DNA from: BMS3ABIN04 sp965554225
GTDB taxonomy: Bacteria > Bacteroidota > Ignavibacteria > Ignavibacteriales > Melioribacteraceae
NCBI GenBank assembly: GCA_965554225.1
Contig: CBEVZC010000003.1
Location: 1-59,162, forward strand
DNA length: 59,162 nt
Reading direction: 5' to 3'
The notes under the pieces were generated by a model. That model worked only from the letters and a program-made list of their open reading frames with translations, was not told where the DNA came from and ran no database searches. A program made the position numbers and the translations under genes. Shown here piece by piece: positions 26,019 through 35,772 of the stretch (positions are counted from its first letter, which is position 1; each line of letters begins with the position of its first letter).

Positions 26019-29000
26019 TTAGCTGCAGCCAGTAGTTGCACCGCATGTTTCGCATTTAAGGCATGTACCGTTTCTAACCATAGTCATACTGCCGCACTCA
26101 GGGCAAACATCTCCGGTATAACCTTTAATTCTTGCTTGATGTACCAAATTAGCCATCGCTTTAGTTTTACCATCTATTTTTGAAGTTTTTCCGTTTCCAT
26201 TATTTTCGTTATTATTTTTTGTTTTGGAATGTGTCGGATCCAGTTTAATAACCCTTTCGCTAATAACTTCTTCACTTTCATAATCAGGTTCAATTATTTT
26301 CATTCCGGTTGTACAACTATCATCCTCATCTCTTGAAACATGAGCTAAATCATCTCTGCCCAAATAAGAAACAGCCAGCTCACGGAAAATATAATCGATA
26401 ACTGAAGTAGACATTTTAATACGTTTATTTCCGCTTACTACACCACTAGGTTCAAATTTTGTAAACACAAAGGCATCTACAAATTCTTCTAATGGCACTC
26501 CGTGTTGGAGACCGAGTGAAATAGCAATTGCAAAACTATTAAGAAGACTTCTGAATGCAGCACCTTCTTTGTGCATATCTAAAAAGATTTCACCAATTTG
26601 ACCATTTTCGTATTCTCCTGTTCGGATGTAAACCGTGTTGCCATTTATTTTTGCTTTTTGAGTGTAACCACCTCTTCTATCCGGTAATCTTTTTCGTTTT
26701 GCGATATAACGATGGATAATTCTTTCTGCAACTTTTATAATTTCACTTTTTTCTTCATGTTCTTCTACTTCTTCGTAATCTTCTTCCGATACTGTATTTA
26801 GCGGTTGCGAAAGTTTAGAACCATCTCTGTAAAGCGCATTTGCTTTTAATCCCAACTTCCATGATTCTAAGTATGCACTTTCAATTTCATCAACAGTTGC
26901 TTCGTTAGGAAAGTTTATTGTTTTCGAAATTGCGCCGGATATAAACGGTTGCGCAGCTGCCATCATATTTATATGTGCAGATGGTCTAATAAACCTTGTA
27001 CCAATCTTCCCGCATTTATTAGCCGTATCAAAAACCGGGTAATGCGCTGTTTTCAAAAACGGAGCACCTTCAACCGTCATTGTTCCGCAAACGTAATCAT
27101 TAGCTTTTGATATCTGATCCTTTGTAAACCCAATAGTCTCCAAAATATTCAAGTCAAAATCTTGTAATTGTTCATCAGTCAAACCGAGTTTTTCTCTGCA
27201 AAATTCTTCACCAATTGTAAACGGATTTATTACGAAATTTAAATCGAAAACGGATGGGAGCATTTTTTCTACTTTAACTAAAATATCTTCCGTAAATCCT
27301 TTAGATTTAAGCGAATCCTTATTAATATACGGACAACCTTCTAGAGACCCAATGCCCTTAGCATAGTTAACTATTTCTGCTATCTGTTCACGATTATAAC
27401 CTAATCTTTGAAGCGCCGGAGGTATAGATTGGTTAATAATTTTGAAATAACCGCCGCCGGCTAATTTTTTAAATTTCACCAATGCAAAATCCGGTTCGAT
27501 TCCGGTCGTATCACAATCCATGACCAGACCAATTGTACCGGTCGGAGCTAATGCAGTAACTTGGGCATTTCGAAAACCGTATTTCCTTCCCAACTCATTT
27601 GCATTATCAGCTTCTTCTCGTGCAGCTTTTAGTAAGTCTGAGGGACAGTATTTAGGATCGATACCAACCGGATAAATAGACAACCCTTCATATTCTTCTT
27701 GGGGCACATTATAAGCAGCTCTTTTATGATTCCTTATTACACGAAGCATATTTTCCTTGTTTTCTTCGTACTTTACAAAGGGATCTAATTGCTTAGACAT
27801 TTCCGCTGATGTAGCATAAGCCCGCATATGCATTATAGCAGTTACAGCTCCTGTTATTGCCATTGCTTCTTTACTGTCATATGGAATACCTTGACGCATA
27901 AGTAGTGAACCTAAATTTGCATATCCTAGTCCTAAAGTTCTATAATCGTAGCTATTCTGCGCAACCTCTTTACTTGGGAATTGTGCCATCAAAACACTAA
28001 TCTCCAAAACTACAGTCCAGATTTTTGTTGCATGTTTGAAAGCTTTAATATTAAATATTTCTTTTTTAGTATCGTAAAATTTAACTAGATTTAGTGATGC
28101 AAGGTTACATGCCGTATTATCCAAAAACATATACTCGCTGCAAGGATTTGAAGCTCTTATTGGACCGCCAGCAGGACATGTATGCCATTCATTTATAGTT
28201 GAATGATATTGTAATCCTGGGTCAGCAGATGACCAAGCCGCATAAGCTATCTGTTCCCAAAGGTTTCTTGCTTTTAATGTTTTTGAAGGATTAGGCAGTC
28301 GATCTTCTTTTTTAGCTTTTTCAAGCTCGGTTCTCCAATATAAATTCCAGTTTCCATCATTAACCACAGCTTGCATAAAATCATTTGTAACCCTAACCGA
28401 GTTATTTGCATTCTGTCCTGAGACAGTAGCATAAGCTTCCGAATTCCAATCAGCGTTATAAACCGGAAATTCTATAGAAGTAAAACCTAGCTTAGCTAAT
28501 TGGATTACTCTATTTATATAATTATCCGGAATGAATACTTTTTTTGCATTAATTATTGCTTGTCTTAGTTTTTTGTTTTTAATTTTGCTAAATCTATCAT
28601 TTTCCGGATGCTCCGCATAGCAAGCTTTCATAATATTATTCAAATGGATATTATTCAGATGGGACCCCGTAACTAAAGCCGCAACTTTTTGTTCTTCTCT
28701 GTCTTTCCAATTTATATATTCTTCAATATCCGGATGATCAATATCTAGTGTAACCATTTTGGCAGCTCTTCTTGTCGTCCCGCCTGATTTTATTGCTCCT
28801 GCCGATTTATCACCTATTTTCAAGAAAGACATTAGCCCGGAAGATTTGCCGCCGCCACTTAGCGGTTCATTAGCACCCCGCATATTAGAAAAATTACTAC
28901 CGGTTCCTGATCCGTATTTGAATAACCTTGCTTCTCTCACCCATAAATCCATTATACCGCCTTCATTAACAAGATCATCATCAACTGATTGAATAAAGCA

Positions 29001-29594
29001 TGCATGCGGCTGCGGATGTGTATAGGCATCCACAGATTTTTTTAATTCACCGGTTTTGTAATCCACATAATAATGCCCTTGCGCTGGTCCATTAATCCCA
29101 TAAGCCCAATTTAATCCTGTATTAAACCATTGAGGACTATTAGGGGCGGCAAATTGATTTGCCAACATAAAAACTAATTCATCATAAAAAGCTAAAGCAT
29201 CTTCTTCCGTATCAAAATATCCACCGTTCCAACCCCAGTATGTCCATGTGCCTGCTAAGCGGTGAAAAACTTGACGGGAATCCGTTTCAGATGAATATCT
29301 ATCTTTTTCAGGTAACTCATTTAGTCTATCAATATCTGCTCTAGATGGTTGCAGCCATTTTGGTATATTCTTCTCTTTGACTTTCTTTAATAGTTTTGGG
29401 ACCCCCGCTTTTCTGAAATATTTTTGTGCAATTATATCGGTCGCAACTTGAGACCAACTCTTAGGAACATTCACATCTTCCATTCTAAAAACAATTGTTC
29501 CATCAGGGTTTTTAATTTCAGACGTTCTATTTATAAATTCAACGGTTTCTAAAGGATCATGTCCTTCTTTAGTGAAAAGACGGGGTATTTTCAT
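26019..29594 (-). CDS. nrdJ: Adenosylcobalamin-dependent (class II) ribonucleoside-diphosphate reductase
   Basis: This 1191-residue enzyme makes deoxyribonucleotides using a radical from coenzyme B12, so it works with or without oxygen. The barrel core shows the family NxCxE active site as NPCSE near residue 482, the GSGTGSNFS stretch, ALAPTGTIGLVMDCDTTGIEPDFAL, and the C-terminal CPECG...CLKCETCG...GCS block supplying the redox cysteines that re-reduce the active site. GAGG lies seven bases before the ATG. It is monocistronic with its own terminator. I saw no cobalamin riboswitch in the 461-bp upstream region. Full length, no break. Confidence 0.96.
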   Translation of the reverse strand: MKIPRLFTKEGHDPLETVEFINRTSEIKNPDGTIVFRMEDVNVPKSWSQVATDIIAQKYFRKAGVPKLLKKVKEKNIPKWLQPSRADIDRLNELPEKDRYSSETDSRQVFHRLAGTWTYWGWNGGYFDTEEDALAFYDELVFMLANQFAAPNSPQWFNTGLNWAYGINGPAQGHYYVDYKTGELKKSVDAYTHPQPHACFIQSVDDDLVNEGGIMDLWVREARLFKYGSGTGSNFSNMRGANEPLSGGGKSSGLMSFLKIGDKSAGAIKSGGTTRRAAKMVTLDIDHPDIEEYINWKDREEQKVAALVTGSHLNNIHLNNIMKACYAEHPENDRFSKIKNKKLRQAIINAKKVFIPDNYINRVIQLAKLGFTSIEFPVYNADWNSEAYATVSGQNANNSVRVTNDFMQAVVNDGNWNLYWRTELEKAKKEDRLPNPSKTLKARNLWEQIAYAAWSSADPGLQYHSTINEWHTCPAGGPIRASNPCSEYMFLDNTACNLASLNLVKFYDTKKEIFNIKAFKHATKIWTVVLEISVLMAQFPSKEVAQNSYDYRTLGLGYANLGSLLMRQGIPYDSKEAMAITGAVTAIMHMRAYATSAEMSKQLDPFVKYEENKENMLRVIRNHKRAAYNVPQEEYEGLSIYPVGIDPKYCPSDLLKAAREEADNANELGRKYGFRNAQVTALAPTGTIGLVMDCDTTGIEPDFALVKFKKLAGGGYFKIINQSIPPALQRLGYNREQIAEIVNYAKGIGSLEGCPYINKDSLKSKGFTEDILVKVEKMLPSVFDLNFVINPFTIGEEFCREKLGLTDEQLQDFDLNILETIGFTKDQISKANDYVCGTMTVEGAPFLKTAHYPVFDTANKCGKIGTRFIRPSAHINMMAAAQPFISGAISKTINFPNEATVDEIESAYLESWKLGLKANALYRDGSKLSQPLNTVSEEDYEEVEEHEEKSEIIKVAERIIHRYIAKRKRLPDRRGGYTQKAKINGNTVYIRTGEYENGQIGEIFLDMHKEGAAFRSLLNSFAIAISLGLQHGVPLEEFVDAFVFTKFEPSGVVSGNKRIKMSTSVIDYIFRELAVSYLGRDDLAHVSRDEDDSCTTGMKIIEPDYESEEVISERVIKLDPTHSKTKNNNENNGNGKTSKIDGKTKAMANLVHQARIKGYTGDVCPECGSMTMVRNGTCLKCETCGATTGCS

Positions 29595-30055
29595 GGTTAC
29601 CTCAACAAATAATAGAGTTAAAAAATCAAATTTTTATGAACGGTATTGCCAACCTTAATTGACAAGAAAAGTACAGCAAATGATTTGTTTGTACTTAAAT
29701 TTGGGACTTGAAATTTAATCAAATACCTGAGAAAATCAAATTATTAATTGGAAAAATTAGGCAATTGATTAATAAATATCGCTAACTTATTACATTTCAA
29801 ATAGTTAATTTTATTTTTTTTTCTAAATCAAAAGTATGATCATTTTTAGTATTGGAAAATAGATTGTTTTAACGATTAAAAAGATAAATAAGTCCCTTTC
29901 TTTTAACGTTTTGTGAAAAATAATAGCTGCGAATTAATTATTTTACAAGAGATATCGGTTTGTAAATTGAAAGATACAAACATTTACCATGTAAATTACA
30001 TTTTAGATTATTAACTTTTGGTTTACGATTTTTATTAAAGATGTATGAGGTATAT
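29595..30055. other. Divergent intergenic region, 461 bp
   Basis: An AT-rich region between nrdJ (leftward) and malQ (rightward). It must contain both promoters. I looked for a cobalamin riboswitch (conserved B12 box), an 11-bp TTAA array, tRNA-like folds and short coding frames with a ribosome-binding site, and found none. The only functional sites I can point to are the GAGG ribosome-binding sites at each end. Confidence 0.6.
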
Positions 30056-31594
30056 ATGAAATATCAAAGATCAGCCGGCATTTTACTACATCCTACATCA
30101 CTTCCGGGAAAATTTGGAATAGGTGATCTCGGAATCGATGCTTTTACATTTATAGATTTTCTTAAAGCAAGTGGTCAAAGCTTATGGCAGGTTTTTCCAC
30201 TTGGACCAACTGGATTTGGAGATTCTCCATACCAATGTTTTTCTGCATTTGCGGGTAACCCTTTATTAATTAGTTTGGAATTACTTTATAAAGATGGATT
30301 ATTAAATGATTCGGATATCTCTAATCTTCCTCAATTTGATCCCCATAAAATTGATTACGGTGAGATAATTAAAATTAAATATAAGCTTTTTGAAAAAGCA
30401 TTTGCAAATTATGTTGAAGATGGAAAACAGTTGCAAAATGAATGCGGGTCATTTTGTGATGACAATAATTATTGGCTTGATGATTATGCAACATTTATGG
30501 CTCTTAAAGATTTTCATGGAGGTAAAGCGTGGAATGAATGGGGAAAAGAGTTTAAGTTCCGGGATGCAGAAAAACTTAAAACTTGGAAAGACAAAAATAA
30601 TCTGAAAATTGATTATCATAAATTCCTTCAATATATCTTCTATAAACAATGGACAAGTTTGAAGCAATATGCTAACGAAAAGGGAATAAAAATAGTTGGC
30701 GACTTACCTATTTTTATTGCTTATGACAGCGCTGATCTTTGGTCCAACAAATCCTTATTTTCTGTTGATAAAAATGGCAACCTTGAAACTGTTGCCGGCG
30801 TACCTCCGGATTATTTTAGCCCGACCGGTCAGCTTTGGGGCAATCCTCTATATAAATGGGATTTAATGGAGAAAAATAATTTTGCATGGTGGAAAAAACG
30901 TCTTTCAAAAATGTACGAATTTGTTGATATTGTTAGAATTGATCATTTTAGAGGACTTGATGCATTCTGGGAAATTCCGGGTGACGCTCCAACAGCTGAA
31001 AAAGGAAGATGGGTTAAAGCTCCTGGTGAAAAATTATTTAAGGAAATAAGAAAAGAATTAGGTGATGTTCCTATCTTGGCAGAAGATTTAGGTGTTATAA
31101 CAAAAAGCGTTGAAGAACTCCGTGATAGCTTCGGATTTCCCGGTATGAAAATCCTTCAATTTGCATTTGGTAAAACCGGAGATAAAAATTTTCTACCGCA
31201 TAATCATATTAAAAATTGCGTGGTCTATAGCGGCACTCATGATAATGACACTACGCGAGGTTTTTTTGAGACAGAAAAGAATAATAACAGTGGTATTTAT
31301 CAATGGGCACAAAAATATCTAAATTATTATGGTGATGATATGGTTCATGAAATTATCAGAACCGCTTATGCTTCGGTTGCCAACATAGTTATAATTCCAA
31401 TGCAGGATATTTTAAATTTAGGAACCGATGCACGCATGAATTTCCCGGGCAGACCGGGAGGAAATTGGACATGGCGATTTAGCTGGGATCAAATTACCGA
31501 CAGCTTAACAGCTCATTTTAATGAAATGACAAAGTTATATGAAAGACCCCCAAAAAAAATCAAAAAAGAAGAAATAGAAGTTGCCGACAAATAA
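30056..31594 (+). CDS. malQ: 4-alpha-glucanotransferase (amylomaltase, GH77)
   Basis: This 512-residue cytoplasmic enzyme transfers alpha-1,4-glucan segments between maltodextrins. The GH77 opening is RSAGILLHPTSLPG; the catalytic triad motifs are RIDHFRG (nucleophile Asp), ILAEDLG (acid/base Glu) and GTHDNDT (transition-state Asp). The substrate-loop elements FPLGPTGFGDSPYQ and GVPPDYFSPTGQLWGNP are intact. ATG at 30056 is chosen over ATG at 30041 because TGAGG lies at the right distance before it. The TerB-like gene follows 12 bp later, so the two are probably cotranscribed, ending at the hairpin at 32080. Confidence 0.95.
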   Translation: MKYQRSAGILLHPTSLPGKFGIGDLGIDAFTFIDFLKASGQSLWQVFPLGPTGFGDSPYQCFSAFAGNPLLISLELLYKDGLLNDSDISNLPQFDPHKIDYGEIIKIKYKLFEKAFANYVEDGKQLQNECGSFCDDNNYWLDDYATFMALKDFHGGKAWNEWGKEFKFRDAEKLKTWKDKNNLKIDYHKFLQYIFYKQWTSLKQYANEKGIKIVGDLPIFIAYDSADLWSNKSLFSVDKNGNLETVAGVPPDYFSPTGQLWGNPLYKWDLMEKNNFAWWKKRLSKMYEFVDIVRIDHFRGLDAFWEIPGDAPTAEKGRWVKAPGEKLFKEIRKELGDVPILAEDLGVITKSVEELRDSFGFPGMKILQFAFGKTGDKNFLPHNHIKNCVVYSGTHDNDTTRGFFETEKNNNSGIYQWAQKYLNYYGDDMVHEIIRTAYASVANIVIIPMQDILNLGTDARMNFPGRPGGNWTWRFSWDQITDSLTAHFNEMTKLYERPPKKIKKEEIEVADK

Positions 31595-31606
31595 AAGGAA
31601 TGTCTA

Positions 31607-32077
31607 ATGTTAAACTATTTTAAAGATATATTTCATAATGATCATTCAATCAAGGAAGACCAACAACCCGTTGATAAAAATAAAAAAATACAAATAGCCA
31701 CATGCGCTCTTTTTTTGGAAGTTGCAAATGCAGATGATAATTTTGATCCTCTTGAACTTGAAAAGATTATTTCAATTATGGAAGAAACTTTTAATTTAAG
31801 CAGAAGTGAAGTTGATGAATTATTAAAACTTTCAAATGAGTCAGTTGAAAACAGTGTAAGCATTTATGAGTTTACAGATGTGATAAACAAAAGTTTTTCT
31901 CATGATGAGAAATATAACATAATGCTTAATCTTTGGAGATTAGTTTTTATTGACAAATATCTGCATAAATATGAAGAATATACACTAAGAAAAATTGCAA
32001 ATAATCTTAACTTGGAACATAGAGATTTTATAAATGCAAAATTACAAGTTAAAAAAGAGTTAAAATTAGAAGAATAA
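31607..32077 (+). CDS. TerB-like helical protein
   Basis: A 156-residue acidic, all-helical protein matching the TerB/DjlA N-terminal family: ATCALFLEVANADDNFDPLE, in which the acidic ADDxFDxLE segment corresponds to the TerB metal-binding loop, and LVFIDKYLHKYEEYTLRKIANNL as the second conserved half. Such domains occur in tellurite-resistance and co-chaperone proteins and may bind divalent metal near membranes; the cellular role is unknown. AAGGA precedes the ATG. Its position directly after malQ appears to be operon membership without an evident functional link. Confidence 0.8.
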   Translation: MLNYFKDIFHNDHSIKEDQQPVDKNKKIQIATCALFLEVANADDNFDPLELEKIISIMEETFNLSRSEVDELLKLSNESVENSVSIYEFTDVINKSFSHDEKYNIMLNLWRLVFIDKYLHKYEEYTLRKIANNLNLEHRDFINAKLQVKKELKLEE

Positions 32078-32079
32078 AT

Positions 32080-32112
32080 ATAAGCCAAGCTTTTTAAGAA
32101 AACTTGGCTTAT
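32080..32112. terminator. Bidirectional intrinsic terminator between TerB-like gene and pta
   Basis: A perfect 10-bp stem (ATAAGCCAAG with its complement CTTGGCTTAT) closes a 13-base loop. T-rich sequence follows on the plus strand (TTTTAATAA). The hairpin lies between two convergent genes (stops at 32077 and 32121) and can serve both. Confidence 0.8.
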
Positions 32113-32120
32113 TTTAATAA

Positions 32121-33104
32121 TTACTCAGCCATCAAAGCGGCTATTGATGCGGTGTTTACAATATCTTCAACATTACAACCCCGGCTCAAATCGAATAGCG
32201 GTTTTTTAAGTCCTTGTACAATTGGGCCAACAGCCTCTGCTCCGCCTAGTCTTTGTGCAATTTTGTACCCAATATTCCCGGCTTGCAGATCGGGGAAAAT
32301 CAATACATTTGCACGACCGGCAACAGGGCTACCCGGGGCTTTCTTTTGTCCTATGGAATCAATAATAGCTGCATCAAACTGAAGTTCGCCGTCAACATTA
32401 ATATCCGGTCGTTTAGTTTTAACCAAATTTGTTGCTTCAACAACTTTATCAATCAACTCATGCTTAGCGCTTCCTTTGGTAGAGAAAGACAGCATAGCAA
32501 CATATGGTTCTTCGCCGGTTAGCTTTTTATGATTATCTGCAGTTGATATTGCAATATCGGCTAATTGGTTAACGTCAGGATTCGGAACAACCGCACAATC
32601 TGCAAAACTAAAAACGCGCTGCGGAAAAATCATCAAGAACAAACTGGAAACAATCGAAATTCCTTCCGGCATTCCAACGCATTGTATTGCCGCTCTCAAA
32701 ACATCGGCAGTCGGTGAAGCAGAACCTCCTACGGAAGCATCTGCTAATCCCTCTTTAACCATCATAGCTCCGAAAAACAATTTGTCTTTCACAGTTTCAC
32801 GAGCTTGCTCTATCGTTATACCTTTATGTTTTCTTAAATTAAAAAAGATATTTGTGAAGTCGGAAAGCTTTTCAGACTTTTCCGGGTCAATTATTCTTAC
32901 TCCGTGAAGATTAACATTTAATTTTTCCGCATCGGAAAGAATTTTTTCTTCATTTCCAATAGTTATAACATTCGAAATATTTTTATTTATTAGCTCTGCT
33001 GCTGCTTTCAAAACTCTCTCGTCGTGAGATTCCGGCAGAACTATTGTTTTTTTTCTGCTTGCTGCTTTTAATCTAATATCATCCAGAATTTTTAATTGCG
33101 ACAT
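32121..33104 (-). CDS. pta: Phosphate acetyltransferase
   Basis: Pta interconverts acetyl-CoA plus phosphate with acetyl phosphate plus CoA. The 327-residue short form lacks the regulatory N-terminal extension of enterobacterial Pta. Family motifs include VLPESHDERVLKAA at the start, GLADASVGGS, FADCAVVPNPD, MLSFSTKGSAKH, DGELQFDAAI and NVLIFPDLQAGNIGYKIAQRL. GAGGGG lies before the ATG. No acetate kinase gene is adjacent, so ackA must be elsewhere if the pathway is complete. Monocistronic; a shared terminator follows. Confidence 0.95.
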   Translation of the reverse strand: MSQLKILDDIRLKAASRKKTIVLPESHDERVLKAAAELINKNISNVITIGNEEKILSDAEKLNVNLHGVRIIDPEKSEKLSDFTNIFFNLRKHKGITIEQARETVKDKLFFGAMMVKEGLADASVGGSASPTADVLRAAIQCVGMPEGISIVSSLFLMIFPQRVFSFADCAVVPNPDVNQLADIAISTADNHKKLTGEEPYVAMLSFSTKGSAKHELIDKVVEATNLVKTKRPDINVDGELQFDAAIIDSIGQKKAPGSPVAGRANVLIFPDLQAGNIGYKIAQRLGGAEAVGPIVQGLKKPLFDLSRGCNVEDIVNTASIAALMAE

Positions 33105-33257
33105 TTTTGCCCCTCATTTATTTAATTTATTTATGTAAAATTAACCAAATTTCAGATTGTTTTGTCGTATTTTTTTTAATAATTTATTTCAAATAATGAA
33201 TTTTCTGAGCATTTCTTTTATATTTATATTTCTTAATGAAAATGAGTGAACTAATTT

Positions 33258-34316
33258 ATGTCTTTAAGCAATCTCACCTTAAATAAAATAGGAAAATTAA
33301 GTGCGTCTGTAGTTACTATAATTTTCTTATTGTATCTCGGATATGTTTTCTCGGATATAATAATAATGTTGGCAATATCATTTTTAATTGCTCTAATTTT
33401 TAATCCTTTAGTAACTTGGCTGGAAGAACACGGGGTGAATCAACTTGTCTCAGTTCTGTTGATTTTTCTAGCAACGGGTATAGTTATATTTTTTGCCTTA
33501 TCAGTTTTTGTTCCAAAAATTATTTTCCAGATGAATGCAATTTCCAAAAGTTTAAATAGAGAAGATATTAATTCCTTCATAAAAAATCTTGAACAGCAAA
33601 TTAGTCTTTACTTACCATTCATTAATTCTGAAAATTTAATCGAGAAGATCAACGAAGTTGCCTCATCATTTTTATTGGGATCAATAAATAACCTCAGTGA
33701 TATTCTGACAAGTATTTTTTCGGTCGTGGCAATTTCTGTTATTGTACCGTTTATGACATTCTTTTTACTAAAAGATAAAAACAAAATAGTTAAGGGTATT
33801 ATTAATATTGTACCAAATAAATATTTCGAAATGTCGTATTGGGTTATGAAAACAATTTCGCATCAGCTTGGAAGATATGTTAGGGGCTGGATTTTAGATG
33901 CATTTATAGTAGGTACTCTTGTTGCTATGGGATTAACAATCTTAGGAATAAAAAACTCAATATCCATTGGCTTAATAGCCGGTATTGGACATTTAATTCC
34001 TTATTTTGGTCCAGTTATCGGTGGACTTCCGGCAATAACAATTTCGCTGCTTCAGTTCGGCGATTTTTCCAAATTGCTCAGTATTGTAATCTTATTTACA
34101 ATAATATATTCTTTCGATAGCGGTTATCTACAGCCCAAATTATTTTCAATGGCAACAAATTTTCATCCGTTGATGATTATACTTTTAATACTTATAGGCG
34201 GGCAGCTTTACGGAATATTAGGAATGCTATTAGCTGTTCCCACAGCAACGGTTATTAAGACAGCTGCAAGGGAAATTTATTATGCATATAAAAATTACAA
34301 GATAATTAAAACTTAA
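33258..34316 (+). CDS. AI-2E (PerM/TqsA) family permease
   Basis: A 352-residue inner-membrane protein of the AI-2E transporter family, with about eight hydrophobic segments: two at the N terminus, one near residue 70, a large loop, then paired helices from about 150 to the end. Family motifs are FLLKDKN near 170, GRYVRGWILDAF and the IGHLIPYFGPVIGGLPA stretch. Family members include TqsA, proposed to export autoinducer-2, and Na+/H+ antiporters, so the substrate cannot be assigned from the name. It stands alone between pta (divergent) and a beta-CASP hydrolase gene 58 bp downstream that may share its transcript. Confidence 0.88.
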   Translation: MSLSNLTLNKIGKLSASVVTIIFLLYLGYVFSDIIIMLAISFLIALIFNPLVTWLEEHGVNQLVSVLLIFLATGIVIFFALSVFVPKIIFQMNAISKSLNREDINSFIKNLEQQISLYLPFINSENLIEKINEVASSFLLGSINNLSDILTSIFSVVAISVIVPFMTFFLLKDKNKIVKGIINIVPNKYFEMSYWVMKTISHQLGRYVRGWILDAFIVGTLVAMGLTILGIKNSISIGLIAGIGHLIPYFGPVIGGLPAITISLLQFGDFSKLLSIVILFTIIYSFDSGYLQPKLFSMATNFHPLMIILLILIGGQLYGILGMLLAVPTATVIKTAAREIYYAYKNYKIIKT

Positions 34317-34374
34317 TCATACACGATAGTAATTATTACTATATTTTTCTAAAAATTTTATAACGGTCGCAATT

Positions 34375-35772
34375 ATGGAAATTCAATTTATTGGTGCAGC
34401 CAGAACAGTTACAGGATCTATGCATTATGTTAAAGCAAACGGTGCTAAATTTCTGGTGGATGCAGGTCTTTACCAAGGGAAAAGAAAGGAAGCATTTGAA
34501 ATTAACAGAACTTTCAATTACTTCGATCCGGCAGAAATAGATTTTGTTATCTTAACTCATGCACACATAGATCATTCAGGTAATTTACCGTCTTTAGTAA
34601 AAAAAGGTTTTACCGGAAATATTTATACTACATTTGCTTCGAGAGACCTTTCTTCTGTTATGTTAAGAGACAGTGCTCATATACAAGAAAAGGATATTGA
34701 ATATGTGAATAGAAAAAGAGAACGGAAAGGACAGCATCCTTTTGAACCGCTTTACACCAAGCAAAACGTAAAAGATACAATGGATTTATTTGTTGGAGTT
34801 AATTATCATCGCGAAGTTGAAATTGGTCCGAATATCAAACTTTCATTTGCCGATGCCGGACACATCTTAGGCTCTGCCGTTACATACCTAACAATTAAGG
34901 AAAAAGGTAAAATACTTCATGTTGGTTTTTCGGGGGATTTAGGAAGACCTAATTTACCGATTTTGAAAGATCCCGAAAAAATTCCTGATGTGGACTATTT
35001 TATTAGTGAAAGCACCTACGGTGGAAGAGTTCACGATAATCCGCTGCATTCTGAAGAAACTTTAGCCGAAGTTATGAGGAAGGCTTATAAAAGAAAAGCT
35101 AAGGTAGTAATACCGGCTTTTAGCGTTGGAAGAACACAAGAACTTGTTTATGCTTTACATAGGATTTTCGAACAGCACAAAGCAGAACGAATTCCAGTTT
35201 ACGTCGATAGTCCCCTCTCGGTTAACGCCACCGAAGTTTTTAGATTACATCCCGAATGTTTCGATAATGAAACGGCAGAATTCCTGGTAAAAAACGAGGA
35301 TCCATTTGGATTCAACAAACTAACATATATAAAGGATGTAGAAGATTCAAAAAGGTTAAATGATATACCAGGACCTCTGGTTATTATTTCCAGTTCGGGT
35401 ATGTGCGAGTCCGGCAGAATTCAGCATCATTTAAAAAATAATATTGAAGACCCTAACAACATAGTTCTAATTGTCGGTTATTCCGCTCCTTACACTTTAG
35501 GAAGAAGAATAGTAGAGAAAAATGAAACTGTTAAAATTTTTGGTGAAGAATATAAACTTAATGCTGAAGTTATAGTTATGAATTCATTCAGTGCTCATGC
35601 AGATTCAAATGAATTACTGGCTTATTGTAACCAGTTTGATAAAGGAAGGTTACAAAATATCTTTTTAGTTCATGGAGATTATGACCAACAACAAAAATTT
35701 AAATCTAGTCTACTGGAAAATAATTTTAGGCGAGTTTCAATTCCTGAAAAAGGTGATGTTTTTAACATTTAG
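34375..35772 (+). CDS. MBL-fold/beta-CASP hydrolase, RNase-J/CPSF-73-like
   Basis: A 465-residue metallo-beta-lactamase protein with a beta-CASP insert, a group that processes RNA. The zinc motif HxHxDHSG is at residues 62-68; further metal ligands are in DAGHILGSA and FSGDLGR, and the beta-CASP motifs appear as STYGGR, PAFSVGRTQE, SSSGMCESGRIQHHL and NSFSAHAD. The order matches the YsnH/TTHA0252-type single-domain enzymes, endonucleases acting on RNA in vitro, with no KH domains. A lipoprotein gene starts inside its 3' end with a 17-bp overlap, which is unexpected for an RNA enzyme and probably reflects compaction. Confidence 0.9.
   Translation: MEIQFIGAARTVTGSMHYVKANGAKFLVDAGLYQGKRKEAFEINRTFNYFDPAEIDFVILTHAHIDHSGNLPSLVKKGFTGNIYTTFASRDLSSVMLRDSAHIQEKDIEYVNRKRERKGQHPFEPLYTKQNVKDTMDLFVGVNYHREVEIGPNIKLSFADAGHILGSAVTYLTIKEKGKILHVGFSGDLGRPNLPILKDPEKIPDVDYFISESTYGGRVHDNPLHSEETLAEVMRKAYKRKAKVVIPAFSVGRTQELVYALHRIFEQHKAERIPVYVDSPLSVNATEVFRLHPECFDNETAEFLVKNEDPFGFNKLTYIKDVEDSKRLNDIPGPLVIISSSGMCESGRIQHHLKNNIEDPNNIVLIVGYSAPYTLGRRIVEKNETVKIFGEEYKLNAEVIVMNSFSAHADSNELLAYCNQFDKGRLQNIFLVHGDYDQQQKFKSSLLENNFRRVSIPEKGDVFNI

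Noticed and set aside
29595..30055. Possible cobalamin riboswitch before the B12-dependent reductase
   Set aside because: No B12-box sequence or matching stems could be found on the minus strand, so it is not reported.
33258..34316. Quorum-sensing autoinducer-2 exporter
   Set aside because: The family name is historical; no luxS or lsr genes are near and members have other substrates, so only the family is called.
35672..35755. Upstream extension of the FnIII lipoprotein frame
   Set aside because: It would place 28 residues before a clear lipoprotein signal peptide and extend the overlap with the hydrolase gene to 101 bp; ATG at 35756 has its own ribosome-binding site.
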